From contig NZ_JAOQNH010000003.1 in the NCBI RefSeq assembly GCF_025961205.1, forward strand, positions 454,501 through 518,500: a DNA stretch of 64,000 nucleotides. Direction: 5' to 3'. The translations under genes were made by a program, and so were the position numbers. The notes under the pieces were generated by a model that saw nothing but the letters and a program-made list of their open reading frames with translations, had not been told where the DNA came from and made no database searches. This stretch comes from Azospirillum fermentarium. GTDB taxonomy: Bacteria > Pseudomonadota > Alphaproteobacteria > Azospirillales > Azospirillaceae. Of this stretch, positions 34,263 through 43,135 are shown in pieces (within the stretch, counting starts at the first letter, position 1; the number at the start of each line of letters is the position of its first letter).

Positions 34263-35591
34263 TCAGAGAGTGCGGAGGAAGGCCAGCAGCGTGTCCCGTG
34301 CGGCGGCGGGCAGGGCGCCGAAGCGGGCGCGCGATGCTGCCGCCTCACCCCCATGCCACAGGATGGCCTCGGCCACCGTGCGGGCACGCCCGTCGTGAAG
34401 GTAGAAGGCACCGTCCCCCGCCACCCCCGCCAGACCCAGGCCCCACAGGGGCGGGGTGCGCCAGTCGCTGCCGCCGGCCAGCCCGTCGGGGCGCCCGTCG
34501 GCCAGATCCGGCCCCATGTCGTGCAGCAGCAGATCGGTGAAGGGATGGATGGTGCGGCCCGCCAGTTCCGGCAATGCCGGATAGGGGCCGGTGGTCAGGG
34601 TGGGGCGGTGACAGGCGGCACAGCCGATGGCGGTGAACAGCGCCTCTCCCTCCTCCGCGCCGGGGGCGGTGCGGCGGGCGGGCACGGCCAGGGCGGCGGA
34701 ATAGAGGGTGATGGCGTCCAACTGCGCGGCGGTCAGTTCCGGTTCCCCCCGGTTTGCCGCGGCGGCGCAGGCGGTCTGCACGCCCGTGCAGTTTTCCCCG
34801 GGGAAGAGGGGGGATGTGATGCCGATGTCGCCCAGGAACGCCCCGGCAATCTGCTGGCGCAGCGTCGTCTGGTTGGCCTTCAGCCCGAAACGCCCGATCA
34901 GCGTCTGGCCGCTGGCGACGTCGTGGATGCGGTTGGGGCGGCCCGAAATACCGTCCCCATCGTGGTCGCCGGGGTCGGCGGCCTCCAGAATGACCGACTC
35001 CGGCACCGCGTCCAGCAGCCCCAGCCCATGCACCGGCGGCGCCATGCGCACCGAGGTCAGCACCCCGTCGCCCAGCGGACCGAACGCCAGATCCCGGAAC
35101 CGCAGCGTGGGCCGCCGCAGTTCCACCACCGTGCCGTCGTCCAGGGTGACGGGCACCGGCGTCCAGACCAGGGTGGCTTTCCCTTCGCCCGGCACGCCGG
35201 GAATGGAATCGGGGTTCAACTGCTCGCCATAGGCCGGGTGTGGGGTACCGTCGGGGGCCGACAGCCGCACCAGCGTGGTGCGCATCACGTCGTTTTCCCC
35301 ATCGGGCGGGGCGCCGCGCCCGTTCTTGACGTGGCAGGCGACGCAGGACAGGCGGTTGAACACCGGCCCCAGCCCATCCAGCTCCGGCTGTTCCGCCGAG
35401 GGGGTGATCAGCCACGCCTGCCGGAACAGCGACCGGCCATGGGCGAAGGCGTCGTGATGCTCCGGCGCCAGGGCGGGGATGGGCTGGCCCAGTGCGTCCC
35501 GCCCGGCGGACGGAACGGTCACCCCGTCCTGCGCCGCCGCGGGTCCGGCCAGAAGCGCCAACAGAAGAACGGTTGCCGCACCCCGCGTCAT
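34263..35591 (-). CDS. Di-heme oxidoreductase family protein (COG3488-like)
   Basis: A 442-residue periplasmic cytochrome with a signal peptide (about 1-20) and two c-type heme sites, CVACH in the N-terminal half and CAACH in the C-terminal third. The layout fits the family annotated as thiol oxidoreductase or di-heme peroxidase-like. A calcium-loop-like segment DPGDHDGDGISG lies between. Such genes often accompany TonB-dependent iron uptake in proteobacteria. Possible roles are redox conversion of iron or of a chelator; not established. Its ATG overlaps the stop of the binding-protein gene (ATGA). Confidence 0.87.
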   Translation of the reverse strand: MTRGAATVLLLALLAGPAAAQDGVTVPSAGRDALGQPIPALAPEHHDAFAHGRSLFRQAWLITPSAEQPELDGLGPVFNRLSCVACHVKNGRGAPPDGENDVMRTTLVRLSAPDGTPHPAYGEQLNPDSIPGVPGEGKATLVWTPVPVTLDDGTVVELRRPTLRFRDLAFGPLGDGVLTSVRMAPPVHGLGLLDAVPESVILEAADPGDHDGDGISGRPNRIHDVASGQTLIGRFGLKANQTTLRQQIAGAFLGDIGITSPLFPGENCTGVQTACAAAANRGEPELTAAQLDAITLYSAALAVPARRTAPGAEEGEALFTAIGCAACHRPTLTTGPYPALPELAGRTIHPFTDLLLHDMGPDLADGRPDGLAGGSDWRTPPLWGLGLAGVAGDGAFYLHDGRARTVAEAILWHGGEAAASRARFGALPAAARDTLLAFLRTL

Positions 35592-36919
35592 GGCGCCGCC
35601 TGCCGGATCAGGGCCAGCGCCTCGGCGCGGGTGGCCGTCAGTTGCTCGTTCCAGGTGGCTTCCAGGGCCTTGGCGCGGGCATCGGCGTCCGGGTCGGTGC
35701 GGCGGCTGGCGAACAGGGCCGGCAGCGCCGGGTCCGCCGCGTCCCCGGCCGGCACCGGCACCCAGCCGGCCAGCGCGCGGGCGCGGGCGATCAGGGCCGC
35801 GCGCTCCGGTGTGGGATCGGGGGCCGCTTCCGCCGCGTGGATCGCCTGCCACAGGGCGGCGGTGTCGGCCAGCCGTTCGGTCACCACCCGGTCGAACAGC
35901 GCCACCACCAGCGCCGTGCGCGCCAGGCCCAGCGGGATGTCATAGGCGAAATCACCGTTGTGGGCGAACGGGTTGACCTGTCCCGCCGGGGCGGCGGCGT
36001 AGACGTCGGGGCGCACGGGCAACCGGCGGACGTCGGGGTGGAACAGCAGGGACTGACCCTCCGCCGACAGCACGAAATCGACGAAGGCCCGGGCCGCGTC
36101 CGGGTGGGGGGCCTGGGCGGTGATGGCCACCTGCGCCGGGACGAAGGCGGTGCGCGGGGGATAGGCGAAGGCCACCGGCTGGCCGTTGGCGATGGCCGAT
36201 CTGGCGAAGAAGTCGATGGTCAGCCCGGCCACCGCCGCGCCGGTCTGCACGCTGTCGGCCACCTGTCCGCCCGACGTGATGGGGCGGGCGTTGCCGGCGA
36301 TTTCTCCGATCATGGCCCACCCGGCATCCCACCCTGCGTCCTGCAGCAGCGATTCGTAGAGGGCGGGGGAGAAGCCGACCTGGGACGCGATGGGCAGCGA
36401 CACCAGCCCGGCGAACCGCGGCTGTGCCAGATCCTGCCACCCGGCGGGCGGGGTCAGCCCGCGGGCGGCCAGCGCCGCCGGGTTGGTGACGATGCCGTAG
36501 CCGGCCACCTCGAACGCCTCATAGGTGCTCTGGGGGTCGGAGATCACCTCCGCTCCGATGCGGCCCGGCAGGGCGGCGCGGTCCACCGCCAGCGGGCGGA
36601 ACACCCCGGCGTCCCGCAACGCGGGGAAGCTGCCCAACGAGGGCGTCCAATAGACGTCGGCCCCGCCATGGCCGGGGGTGGTCAGCAGCGTCTGTGCATC
36701 GCGGGCGTGCTTCCACACGATGCGCAGGTCCACGCCGGGGTTGGCCCTTTCGAACGCCTGTTCATAGCGGCCCGTCATCTCCTCCGGGTAGCTGGTGACC
36801 ACAACCACCTGATCCTCCAGCGCCCGGGCCGGGGACGGGCCGGCGAGCCATAAGGCGCCGGCCCCGGCCAGAAACGTCAGGGTCGTGGCCAGCACGCGGC
36901 GGCGGAAAGGCACGGGCAT
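35588..36919 (-). CDS. Iron-type ABC transporter substrate-binding protein
   Basis: A 443-residue extracellular solute-binding protein (SBP family 1/13, similar to ferric-iron binders). Signal peptide about 1-33; the mature protein begins LEDQVVVVTSYPEEM. It is about 100 residues longer than typical FbpA because of a C-terminal extension (about 345-443). No permease or ATPase is encoded nearby. The ATG follows GAGGAG. It heads the leftward operon with the di-heme protein and receptor. The ligand (ferric ion or other) is inferred from family and context. Confidence 0.82.
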   Translation of the reverse strand: MPVPFRRRVLATTLTFLAGAGALWLAGPSPARALEDQVVVVTSYPEEMTGRYEQAFERANPGVDLRIVWKHARDAQTLLTTPGHGGADVYWTPSLGSFPALRDAGVFRPLAVDRAALPGRIGAEVISDPQSTYEAFEVAGYGIVTNPAALAARGLTPPAGWQDLAQPRFAGLVSLPIASQVGFSPALYESLLQDAGWDAGWAMIGEIAGNARPITSGGQVADSVQTGAAVAGLTIDFFARSAIANGQPVAFAYPPRTAFVPAQVAITAQAPHPDAARAFVDFVLSAEGQSLLFHPDVRRLPVRPDVYAAAPAGQVNPFAHNGDFAYDIPLGLARTALVVALFDRVVTERLADTAALWQAIHAAEAAPDPTPERAALIARARALAGWVPVPAGDAADPALPALFASRRTDPDADARAKALEATWNEQLTATRAEALALIRQAAP

Positions 36920-37129
36920 GGGTGGTCTCCTCGGGCGGGGGCAAGGCCGGGAAGCGGGGCGGGAACGGCAATGGCATTAATATCTTTATGGATATAACGG
37001 ATGGTGGTGCCCGTCAACGAAATATCATGACAAATATAACGTTGTTGCGTCCGGCGGCGGATGATGGCTTCCTTCAGCCTATGAACGGTGTATAGATGTC
37101 CCGTTTCCGCTGTTTCGGCCCGCTTCGCC
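36920..37129. promoter_or_regulatory. Divergent promoter region of the iron-uptake-like locus
   Basis: About 210 bp between the binding-protein operon and tonB. The middle is A/T-rich and holds the dyad ATATC-TTTATG-GATAT (36980-36995) and a second related stretch (AATATAACG, 37034-37042). It is a plausible site for an iron regulator, but I cannot match it firmly to Fur, RirA or Irr boxes. Confidence 0.45.
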
Positions 37130-38134
37130 ATGACCGATCCGCTTTCCCCCAGCCCCGGAGCCCCGCCCGCCCGCCGTGGCGATGACGGGCGGGCCATGGG
37201 CTGGACCATACCGGCGTCGCTGGTGGTCCACGGGTCGGTGCTGGCCGTGCTGCTGCTGTGGCCGCCCCAGCCGGTGGTGGTCGCGGCGGACGATGTGGTG
37301 TCGGTGGAACTGGTGACCATGGCCGCCGCCTCGGCCCCCGACGGCGGTGAACCGGCGGAACCGGCGGCTCAGGAAACGCCCGCCCCGCCGGTGCAGGAGG
37401 CCGCGGCCGACCCCCCCACGCCGCCCGAGCCGGCCCCGGCGGAGGAAACGCCGCCGCCACCCCCGCCGTTGACGGTGGCGCTGGCCGACCTGCCCCCGCC
37501 CGAACCGCCGCCGCCGGTGGATGAGGGGGGGCTGCGGCCCGAATCACCCCCGCCACCGCCACCGCCATCGCCTGCTCCACCCCCGCCGGAGCCGCCGCCC
37601 CCGCAACCGGCCCCGCCGCCACCCCCGGCCCCGGCACCCCGTCCGCGGCCCGCACCGCCGCCGGAACGGGAACGGCCCAAGCCCCCGCCGCCGCGGGTGG
37701 TGAAGGCCCCCGCCGCGCCCGCGGCACCATCCGTCCCGGCGGCCATCCCGGCCTCCGTGCCCGCGGGGGCCGCGGCGGCTCCGTCCGCCGCCGCTCCCGC
37801 ACGGGGGGCCGGCGGCGAGGGCGCCCCGGCCAGTGCCGCCGATTTCCCGCCCGATTACCTGGCCCGGTTGCGCGCGTGGCTGGAGCGGCACAAACGCTAC
37901 CCGGAACAGGCGCGGATGCTGCGCACGCAGGGGGTGGCGACGCTGTGGTTCCGCATGGCCCGCGATGGCACGGTGCTGGCGTGGCGGATCGACCGGGGTT
38001 CCGGCTCGCCCCTGCTGGACGAGGCGGTGCGGGCGATGATCGAAAGCGCCTCCCCCCTGCCGGCCCTGCCGGCGGAGGTGGCGGGCGGCACGCTGGAGCT
38101 GCGGGTGCCGGTGGCGTTCCGTCTGGTGAATTAA
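37130..38134 (+). CDS. TonB family protein, proline-rich
   Basis: A 334-residue energy transducer: one N-terminal membrane helix (about 26-46), a very long Pro/Ala/Glu-rich spacer (about 70-215) and a C-terminal TonB domain (about 235-334) starting FPPDYLARLRAWLERHKRYP. It spans the periplasm and delivers proton-motive energy to receptors such as the one in the neighbouring divergent operon. No exbB/exbD genes are nearby. The ribosome site is weak; the ATG at 37130 is preferred to a GTG at 37088. Confidence 0.9.
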   Translation: MTDPLSPSPGAPPARRGDDGRAMGWTIPASLVVHGSVLAVLLLWPPQPVVVAADDVVSVELVTMAAASAPDGGEPAEPAAQETPAPPVQEAAADPPTPPEPAPAEETPPPPPPLTVALADLPPPEPPPPVDEGGLRPESPPPPPPPSPAPPPPEPPPPQPAPPPPPAPAPRPRPAPPPERERPKPPPPRVVKAPAAPAAPSVPAAIPASVPAGAAAAPSAAAPARGAGGEGAPASAADFPPDYLARLRAWLERHKRYPEQARMLRTQGVATLWFRMARDGTVLAWRIDRGSGSPLLDEAVRAMIESASPLPALPAEVAGGTLELRVPVAFRLVN

Positions 38135-38275
38135 ACCTTTCAGATCCAAGAGATAAGCCGGACGTGCGGCAAGGGGCACCTTGATCCCCTGCCACGGTCG
38201 GGCCTATGCTTGCCCAAAAGGGCAGGGAACCGCCCCGTGCGGCTTTTGCGCCCTGCACCACGTGGAGTGTATCCC

Positions 38276-39271
38276 GTGAAATGGAAACCGTTCGCCCTGG
38301 CTCTGGTGCTGCTTCTGGTGGCCGCGGGCGGGGCTTATGTCAGCTACCGCACCCTCAACGCCCGGCAACTGCCGCCGGGAATCCTGTCCGCCAACGGCCG
38401 GATCGAGGCCAACGAGATCGACGTGGCCGCCAAATACGCCGCCCGCGTCGCCAGCGTGCGCGTGCAGGAAGGCGATCTGGTGGAGGCGGGGGCCGTCCTG
38501 GCCGTGCTCGACACCCGTGATCTGGAAGCCCAGCTCCGCGCCGCCGAGGCCCAGGCGCGGCAGGCCGTGGAATCCCGGACCGAGGCCGATTCCACCGTCG
38601 CCCAGCGGACGGGCGAGGCGGATTTCGCCGCCAAGGAGATGGAACGCACCCTGGTGCTGTTCGGCAAGGGCCATGTCTCGCAGCAGCGCGTCGATCAGGC
38701 GCGCACCCAGCACCAGACCGCCGATGCCGCCCTGGCCGCCGCCCAGAGCCGCCGCGCCAGCGCCGACGACGCCATCGCCGCCGCCAACGCCGAGGTGGAG
38801 CGCATCCGCACCCTGCTCAACGACGGCATCCTGACCGCCCCCCGCACGGGCCGCGTGCTCTACCGGCTGGCCGAACCGGGGGAGGTGCTGGGGGCCGGCG
38901 GCAAGGTGGTGACCATCCTGGACCTGTCGAACGTCTACATGACCTTCTTCCTGCCCACCGACGCGGCGGGGCCGCTGGGGCTGGGGGCCGACGCCCGGCT
39001 GGTGCTGGACGCGCTGCCCGATCTGGCGATTCCGGCCATGGTGTCGTTCGTGTCGCCGCGCGCCCAGTTCACGCCCAAGCAGGTGGAAACCAAGTCGGAG
39101 CGTGACCGCATGATGTTCCGCGTCAAGGCCCGCATCCCCGAGGCGCTGGTCACCCGCTACATCGACCGGGTGAAGACCGGGGTGACCGGCATGGCCTATG
39201 TCCGGCTGGACGACACCGCCGAATGGCCGGGCTGGCTGGAATCCCGCCTGACCCGCGAGAACGGATCATGA
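38276..39271 (+). CDS. HlyD-family membrane fusion protein (YhiI-like)
   Basis: A 331-residue periplasmic adaptor: N-terminal membrane helix (about 6-24), split biotinyl-lipoyl domain (NGRIEANEIDVAAKYAARV ... GEVLGAGGKVVTI), a long coiled coil (about 90-190) and a beta-barrel part. It starts at GTG 38276, 8-9 nt after GGAG; no ATG fits. Its stop overlaps the ATG of the rbbA-like gene. Order adaptor-RbbA-permease equals the yhiI-rbbA-yhhJ operon of enterobacteria. Confidence 0.9.
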   Translation: MKWKPFALALVLLLVAAGGAYVSYRTLNARQLPPGILSANGRIEANEIDVAAKYAARVASVRVQEGDLVEAGAVLAVLDTRDLEAQLRAAEAQARQAVESRTEADSTVAQRTGEADFAAKEMERTLVLFGKGHVSQQRVDQARTQHQTADAALAAAQSRRASADDAIAAANAEVERIRTLLNDGILTAPRTGRVLYRLAEPGEVLGAGGKVVTILDLSNVYMTFFLPTDAAGPLGLGADARLVLDALPDLAIPAMVSFVSPRAQFTPKQVETKSERDRMMFRVKARIPEALVTRYIDRVKTGVTGMAYVRLDDTAEWPGWLESRLTRENGS

Positions 39272-41997
39272 GCACCGCCACGGCCCCGGCGGTGGAACTG
39301 GCGGGGGTCACCCACCGCTATGGCCGCACGGTTGGGCTGGATGACGTGTCGCTGACCCTGCCGGCGGCGGAAACCGTGGCGGTCATCGGCCCCGACGGGG
39401 TGGGCAAATCCACCCTGTTCGGCCTGATCGCCGGGGCGAAAAGGGTGCAGGGCGGCACGGTGACCGTGCTGGGCGCCGACATGGCCGACGCCCGCCGGCG
39501 CGCGGCGGTGCAGACCCGCATCGCCTATATGCCCCAGGGGCTGGGCCGCAACCTCTACGCCGATTTGAGCGTGGAGGAAAATCTGGTGTTCTTCGCCCGG
39601 CTGTTCGGGCTGGATGCCGCCCAACGGCGGGCGCGCATCGCCACGCTCTTGGAGGCGACGGGCCTCGCCCCCTTCCCCGACCGCCCGGCGGGCAAGCTGT
39701 CGGGGGGCATGAAGCAGAAGCTGGGGCTGTGCTGCGCCCTGCTGCACGATCCCGACCTGCTGATCCTGGACGAACCCACCACCGGGGTGGACCCGCTGTC
39801 GCGCCGCCAGTTCTGGGATCTGATCGACCGCATCCGCGCCTCGCGCCCCGGCATGACCGTGCTGGTGGCGACATCCTATATGGACGAGGCGGCGCGGTTC
39901 GGGCGGGTGCTGATGATGCACGCCGGGCGCCTGCTGGCCGACGACACCCCGGCGGCGGTGCTGGCGCGCACCGGCACGGCGGATTTGGAGTCGGCCTTCG
40001 TGGCGCTGCTGCCCGAGGAGGCCCGCCGTGGCCACGCCGTCCTGACCGTGCCGCCGCGCGATCCCGCCGAGGACGGGGAAACCGCCATCGAGGCGCGCGG
40101 GTTGACCCGCCGGTTCGGCGCCTTCACCGCCGTCAACGACGTGAGCTTCCGCATCGGGCGGGGGGAGATCTTCGGCTTCCTCGGCTCCAACGGCTGCGGC
40201 AAGACCACCACCATGAAGATGCTGACCGGCCTCTTGCCCGCCACGGCGGGGGAGGTGCGGCTGTTCGGTGCCCCGGTGGATGCCGGCGACATGGCCACCC
40301 GGCGGCGGGTCGGCTATATGGCGCAGGCGTTCTCGCTTTATGGCGAACTGACGGTGCGGCAGAATCTGGTGATGCACGCCCGTCTGTTCGACCTGCCGGC
40401 GGCGGAGCGGGTGGCGGCGCTGTCCCGCCGTTTCGGGCTGGAATCCTATCTCGATTCGGTGGCCGACGGGCTGCCGCTGGGGGTGCGGCAACGGCTGTCG
40501 CTGGCGGTGGCGGTGCTGCACGAGCCGGAGATGCTGATCCTGGACGAACCCACGTCCGGCGTCGATCCGGTGGCCCGCGACCTGTTCTGGGCCGATCTGG
40601 TGGCGCTGTCGCGGCAGCAGAACGTCACCATCTTCGTCTCCACCCATTTCATGAACGAGGCGGCGCGCTGCGACCGCGTGGCCTTCATGCACGCGGGCCG
40701 GGTCATCGCCGCCGGCCCGCCCGACGACTTGCGCCGGCAGCAGGGGGCCGCCAGCCTGGACGACGCCTTCATCGGCTTCATGACCCGGGCGGCGGGGGAG
40801 GGGGGCGGGACGCCGGCCCCGGCACCCGATTCCGCCCCCCTGGCGGTGGAGCACGCCGCCGCCCGCCACCCGCGCTTTTCCCCGCGCCGGCTGCTGGCCT
40901 ATGCCGGGCGGGAATCGCTGGAACTGCGCCGCGACCCGGTGCGGCTGGCGGTGGCGCTGCTGGGCACGGTGCTTTTGATGCTGGTGTTCGGCTATGGCAT
41001 CACCATGGACGTGCAGGATCTGCGCTTCGCCGTTCTCGACCGCGACCAGACGCCGGAAAGCCGCGCGTACATCGAACAGTTCGACGGCTCCACCTATTTC
41101 CTGCGCCGCCCCGACATGACGGATGGGGCGGCGATGCTGCGGCGGTTCCAGGCCAACGACGTGGCGTTGGTGGTGGAGATCCCCAACGGTTTCGGGCGCG
41201 ACCTGCGCCAGGGCCGGGCGCCGGAGGTGGCGGTGACCATCGACGGCGCCATGCCCTTCCGCGCCGAGACCATCCAGGGCTATGTGGCGGGCATTCATGA
41301 ACACTTCATCGCCGACATGGCCCAGCGCCGCGGCATCACCCTGCCATCCGCCCCGGCGACGGTGGAGGCGCGCTACCGCTATAACCAAGGGTTCCGCAGC
41401 CTGGACGCCATGGTGCCCTCGGTCATCGCGCTGATGCTGGTGTTCATCCCCGCCATCCTGGCCGCGCTGGGCGTGGTGCGGGAAAAGGAATTGGGATCCA
41501 TCACCAACCTGTATGTGACGCCGGTGACGCGGCTGGAATTTCTGCTGGGAAAACAACTGCCTTACATCGGGCTGGCGACGGTCAACCTGATCTTGATGAC
41601 ACTGATGGCGGTGGTGCTGTTCGGCGTGCCGGTCAAGGGCAGTCTGGCCGGACTGCTGCTGGGCGGGCTGGTCTATGTCACCGCCACCACGGCGCTGGGG
41701 CTGCTGATGTCGGCCTTCACCAGCACGCAGACGGCGGCGGTGTTCGGCACCGCCATCGCCACCATGATGCCGGCCACCCAGTTTTCGGGGCTGCTGCAGC
41801 CGGTCGCCACGCTGGAGGGGCCGGCACGGATCATCGGCACCCTGTTCCCCACCACCTATTTCCTGAAGATCAGCGTCGGCGCCTTTACCAAGGGCTTGGG
41901 CTTCTGGGATCTGCTGGGCTTCATCGCCGCCACGGGTGCCTTCGTGCCGGTGCTGCTGGCCCTGTGCCTGATCCTGCTGCCCAAGCAGGAGAGGTGA
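39268..41997 (+). CDS. rbbA: RbbA-type fused ABC transporter (two ATPase domains plus permease)
   Basis: A 909-residue protein, close to the 911 of E. coli RbbA. The first ATPase (about 1-235) has Walker A GPDGVGKST, signature LSGGMKQKLG and Walker B LLILDEPTTGVD. The second (about 270-500) has GSNGCGKTT, a degenerate signature (LPLGVRQRLS) and LILDEPTSGVD. An ABC-2 permease with about six helices follows (about 545-909). RbbA was described as a ribosome-associated ATPase, but this build with an adaptor and second permease suggests an exporter. ATGA overlap with the adaptor gene. Confidence 0.9.
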   Translation: MSTATAPAVELAGVTHRYGRTVGLDDVSLTLPAAETVAVIGPDGVGKSTLFGLIAGAKRVQGGTVTVLGADMADARRRAAVQTRIAYMPQGLGRNLYADLSVEENLVFFARLFGLDAAQRRARIATLLEATGLAPFPDRPAGKLSGGMKQKLGLCCALLHDPDLLILDEPTTGVDPLSRRQFWDLIDRIRASRPGMTVLVATSYMDEAARFGRVLMMHAGRLLADDTPAAVLARTGTADLESAFVALLPEEARRGHAVLTVPPRDPAEDGETAIEARGLTRRFGAFTAVNDVSFRIGRGEIFGFLGSNGCGKTTTMKMLTGLLPATAGEVRLFGAPVDAGDMATRRRVGYMAQAFSLYGELTVRQNLVMHARLFDLPAAERVAALSRRFGLESYLDSVADGLPLGVRQRLSLAVAVLHEPEMLILDEPTSGVDPVARDLFWADLVALSRQQNVTIFVSTHFMNEAARCDRVAFMHAGRVIAAGPPDDLRRQQGAASLDDAFIGFMTRAAGEGGGTPAPAPDSAPLAVEHAAARHPRFSPRRLLAYAGRESLELRRDPVRLAVALLGTVLLMLVFGYGITMDVQDLRFAVLDRDQTPESRAYIEQFDGSTYFLRRPDMTDGAAMLRRFQANDVALVVEIPNGFGRDLRQGRAPEVAVTIDGAMPFRAETIQGYVAGIHEHFIADMAQRRGITLPSAPATVEARYRYNQGFRSLDAMVPSVIALMLVFIPAILAALGVVREKELGSITNLYVTPVTRLEFLLGKQLPYIGLATVNLILMTLMAVVLFGVPVKGSLAGLLLGGLVYVTATTALGLLMSAFTSTQTAAVFGTAIATMMPATQFSGLLQPVATLEGPARIIGTLFPTTYFLKISVGAFTKGLGFWDLLGFIAATGAFVPVLLALCLILLPKQER

Positions 41998-42000
41998 GCC

Positions 42001-43128
42001 ATGACACGATTCCTGCGCTGCACGGCGGTTCTGGTGGGCAAGGAGTGGATCAGCCTGTTCCGCGACCTGTTCATGCTGGGCTTCGTGGTCTATTCCTTCA
42101 GCTTCGCCGTCTACAGCCAGGCCACCGGCATCACCCATGACGTGCGCAACGCCGCCCTCGCCATCGTGGACGAGGACGGCTCGCCCCTGTCCCGCCGGCT
42201 GGCCGAGGTGTTCCGCCGCCCGGAATTCCAACCGCCGGTGCCCATCGCCCCCCAGGCCATTGACCGGGGGATGGATACCGCCCGCTACACCTTCGTCATC
42301 GACATCCCGCCGCACTTCCAGTCCGACGTGCTGGCCGGGCGGTCGCCGGCGGTGCAGTTGCTGATCGACGCCACCGCCATCATGCAGGCGGGCATCGGCG
42401 CCGGCCATATCGCCGGCCTGCTGGACGACGAGATCGCCCGCTTCGCCCGGCGGGAGGCCCCGGCCGCCGACCCTCCCGTGGGCATCCAGGTGCGGGTGGC
42501 GTTCAACGAGGCGCTGAATTCCTCGTGGTTCACCGGCGTGATGGCGCTGCTCAACAACATCACCATGCTGGCGGTGCTGCTGGCCGGCGCTGCCCTGATC
42601 CGCGAGCGGGAGCACGGCACGCTGGAACACCTGCTGGTCATGCCGGTGCGCCCGGTGGAGATCATGACCGCCAAGGTGGTGGCCAACGGTGCGGTGATCC
42701 TGCTGCTGACCGCGGTGTCGCTCTATGGCGTGCTGAAGCTGCTGCTGGGGGTGCCGTTGGCCGGGCCGGTGTGGCTGTTCCTGTTGGGAACCGCGCTCTA
42801 CCTGTTCTTCGCCACCGCCTTGGGGATCTTCCTGGGCACCGTGGCGCGGTCGATGCCGCAACTGGGGCTGCTGTTCATCCTGATCGTGCTGCCCATGAAC
42901 ATGCTGTCGGGCACCAACACGCCGTTGGAAAGTGAGCCGCAATGGCTGCAAACGGCGATGCAGGCGGTGCCGTCCACCCATTACGTGGCGCTGGCCCAGG
43001 CGGTGCTGTTCCGTCACGCCGGGCTGGGTGTGGTGTGGCCGCAACTGGCGGCGACGGCGGCGGGCGGCGCCCTGTTCTTCGCCTGGAGCCTCGCCCGCGT
43101 CCGCCGCCAGTTGGCGGCGGAGCGGTGA
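42001..43128 (+). CDS. ABC-2 type permease (YhhJ-like)
   Basis: A 375-residue inner-membrane protein: N-terminal helix (about 20-40), a large periplasmic loop (about 45-175) and five more helices at the C-terminus, with the ABC-2 pattern REREHGTLEHLLVMPVRPVEI. The ATG follows GGAGAGG, 3 bp after rbbA. It is the partner permease of the RbbA-type system; the exported substrate is unknown. Confidence 0.9.
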   Translation: MTRFLRCTAVLVGKEWISLFRDLFMLGFVVYSFSFAVYSQATGITHDVRNAALAIVDEDGSPLSRRLAEVFRRPEFQPPVPIAPQAIDRGMDTARYTFVIDIPPHFQSDVLAGRSPAVQLLIDATAIMQAGIGAGHIAGLLDDEIARFARREAPAADPPVGIQVRVAFNEALNSSWFTGVMALLNNITMLAVLLAGAALIREREHGTLEHLLVMPVRPVEIMTAKVVANGAVILLLTAVSLYGVLKLLLGVPLAGPVWLFLLGTALYLFFATALGIFLGTVARSMPQLGLLFILIVLPMNMLSGTNTPLESEPQWLQTAMQAVPSTHYVALAQAVLFRHAGLGVVWPQLAATAAGGALFFAWSLARVRRQLAAER

Positions 43129-43135
43129 AGGCCGG

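Noticed and set aside
37300..37760. Simple-sequence repeat or collagen-like gene in the proline-rich region
   Set aside because: The C/G-rich stretch is the Pro-rich periplasmic spacer of TonB, in frame with its membrane helix and C-terminal domain.
39196..43044. Very long leftward open frame (over 1200 codons) opposite the rbbA operon
   Set aside because: Its product is His/Gln/Gly/Arg-rich low-complexity, as expected for the antisense of high-G+C coding DNA, and the opposite strand has clear ABC domains.
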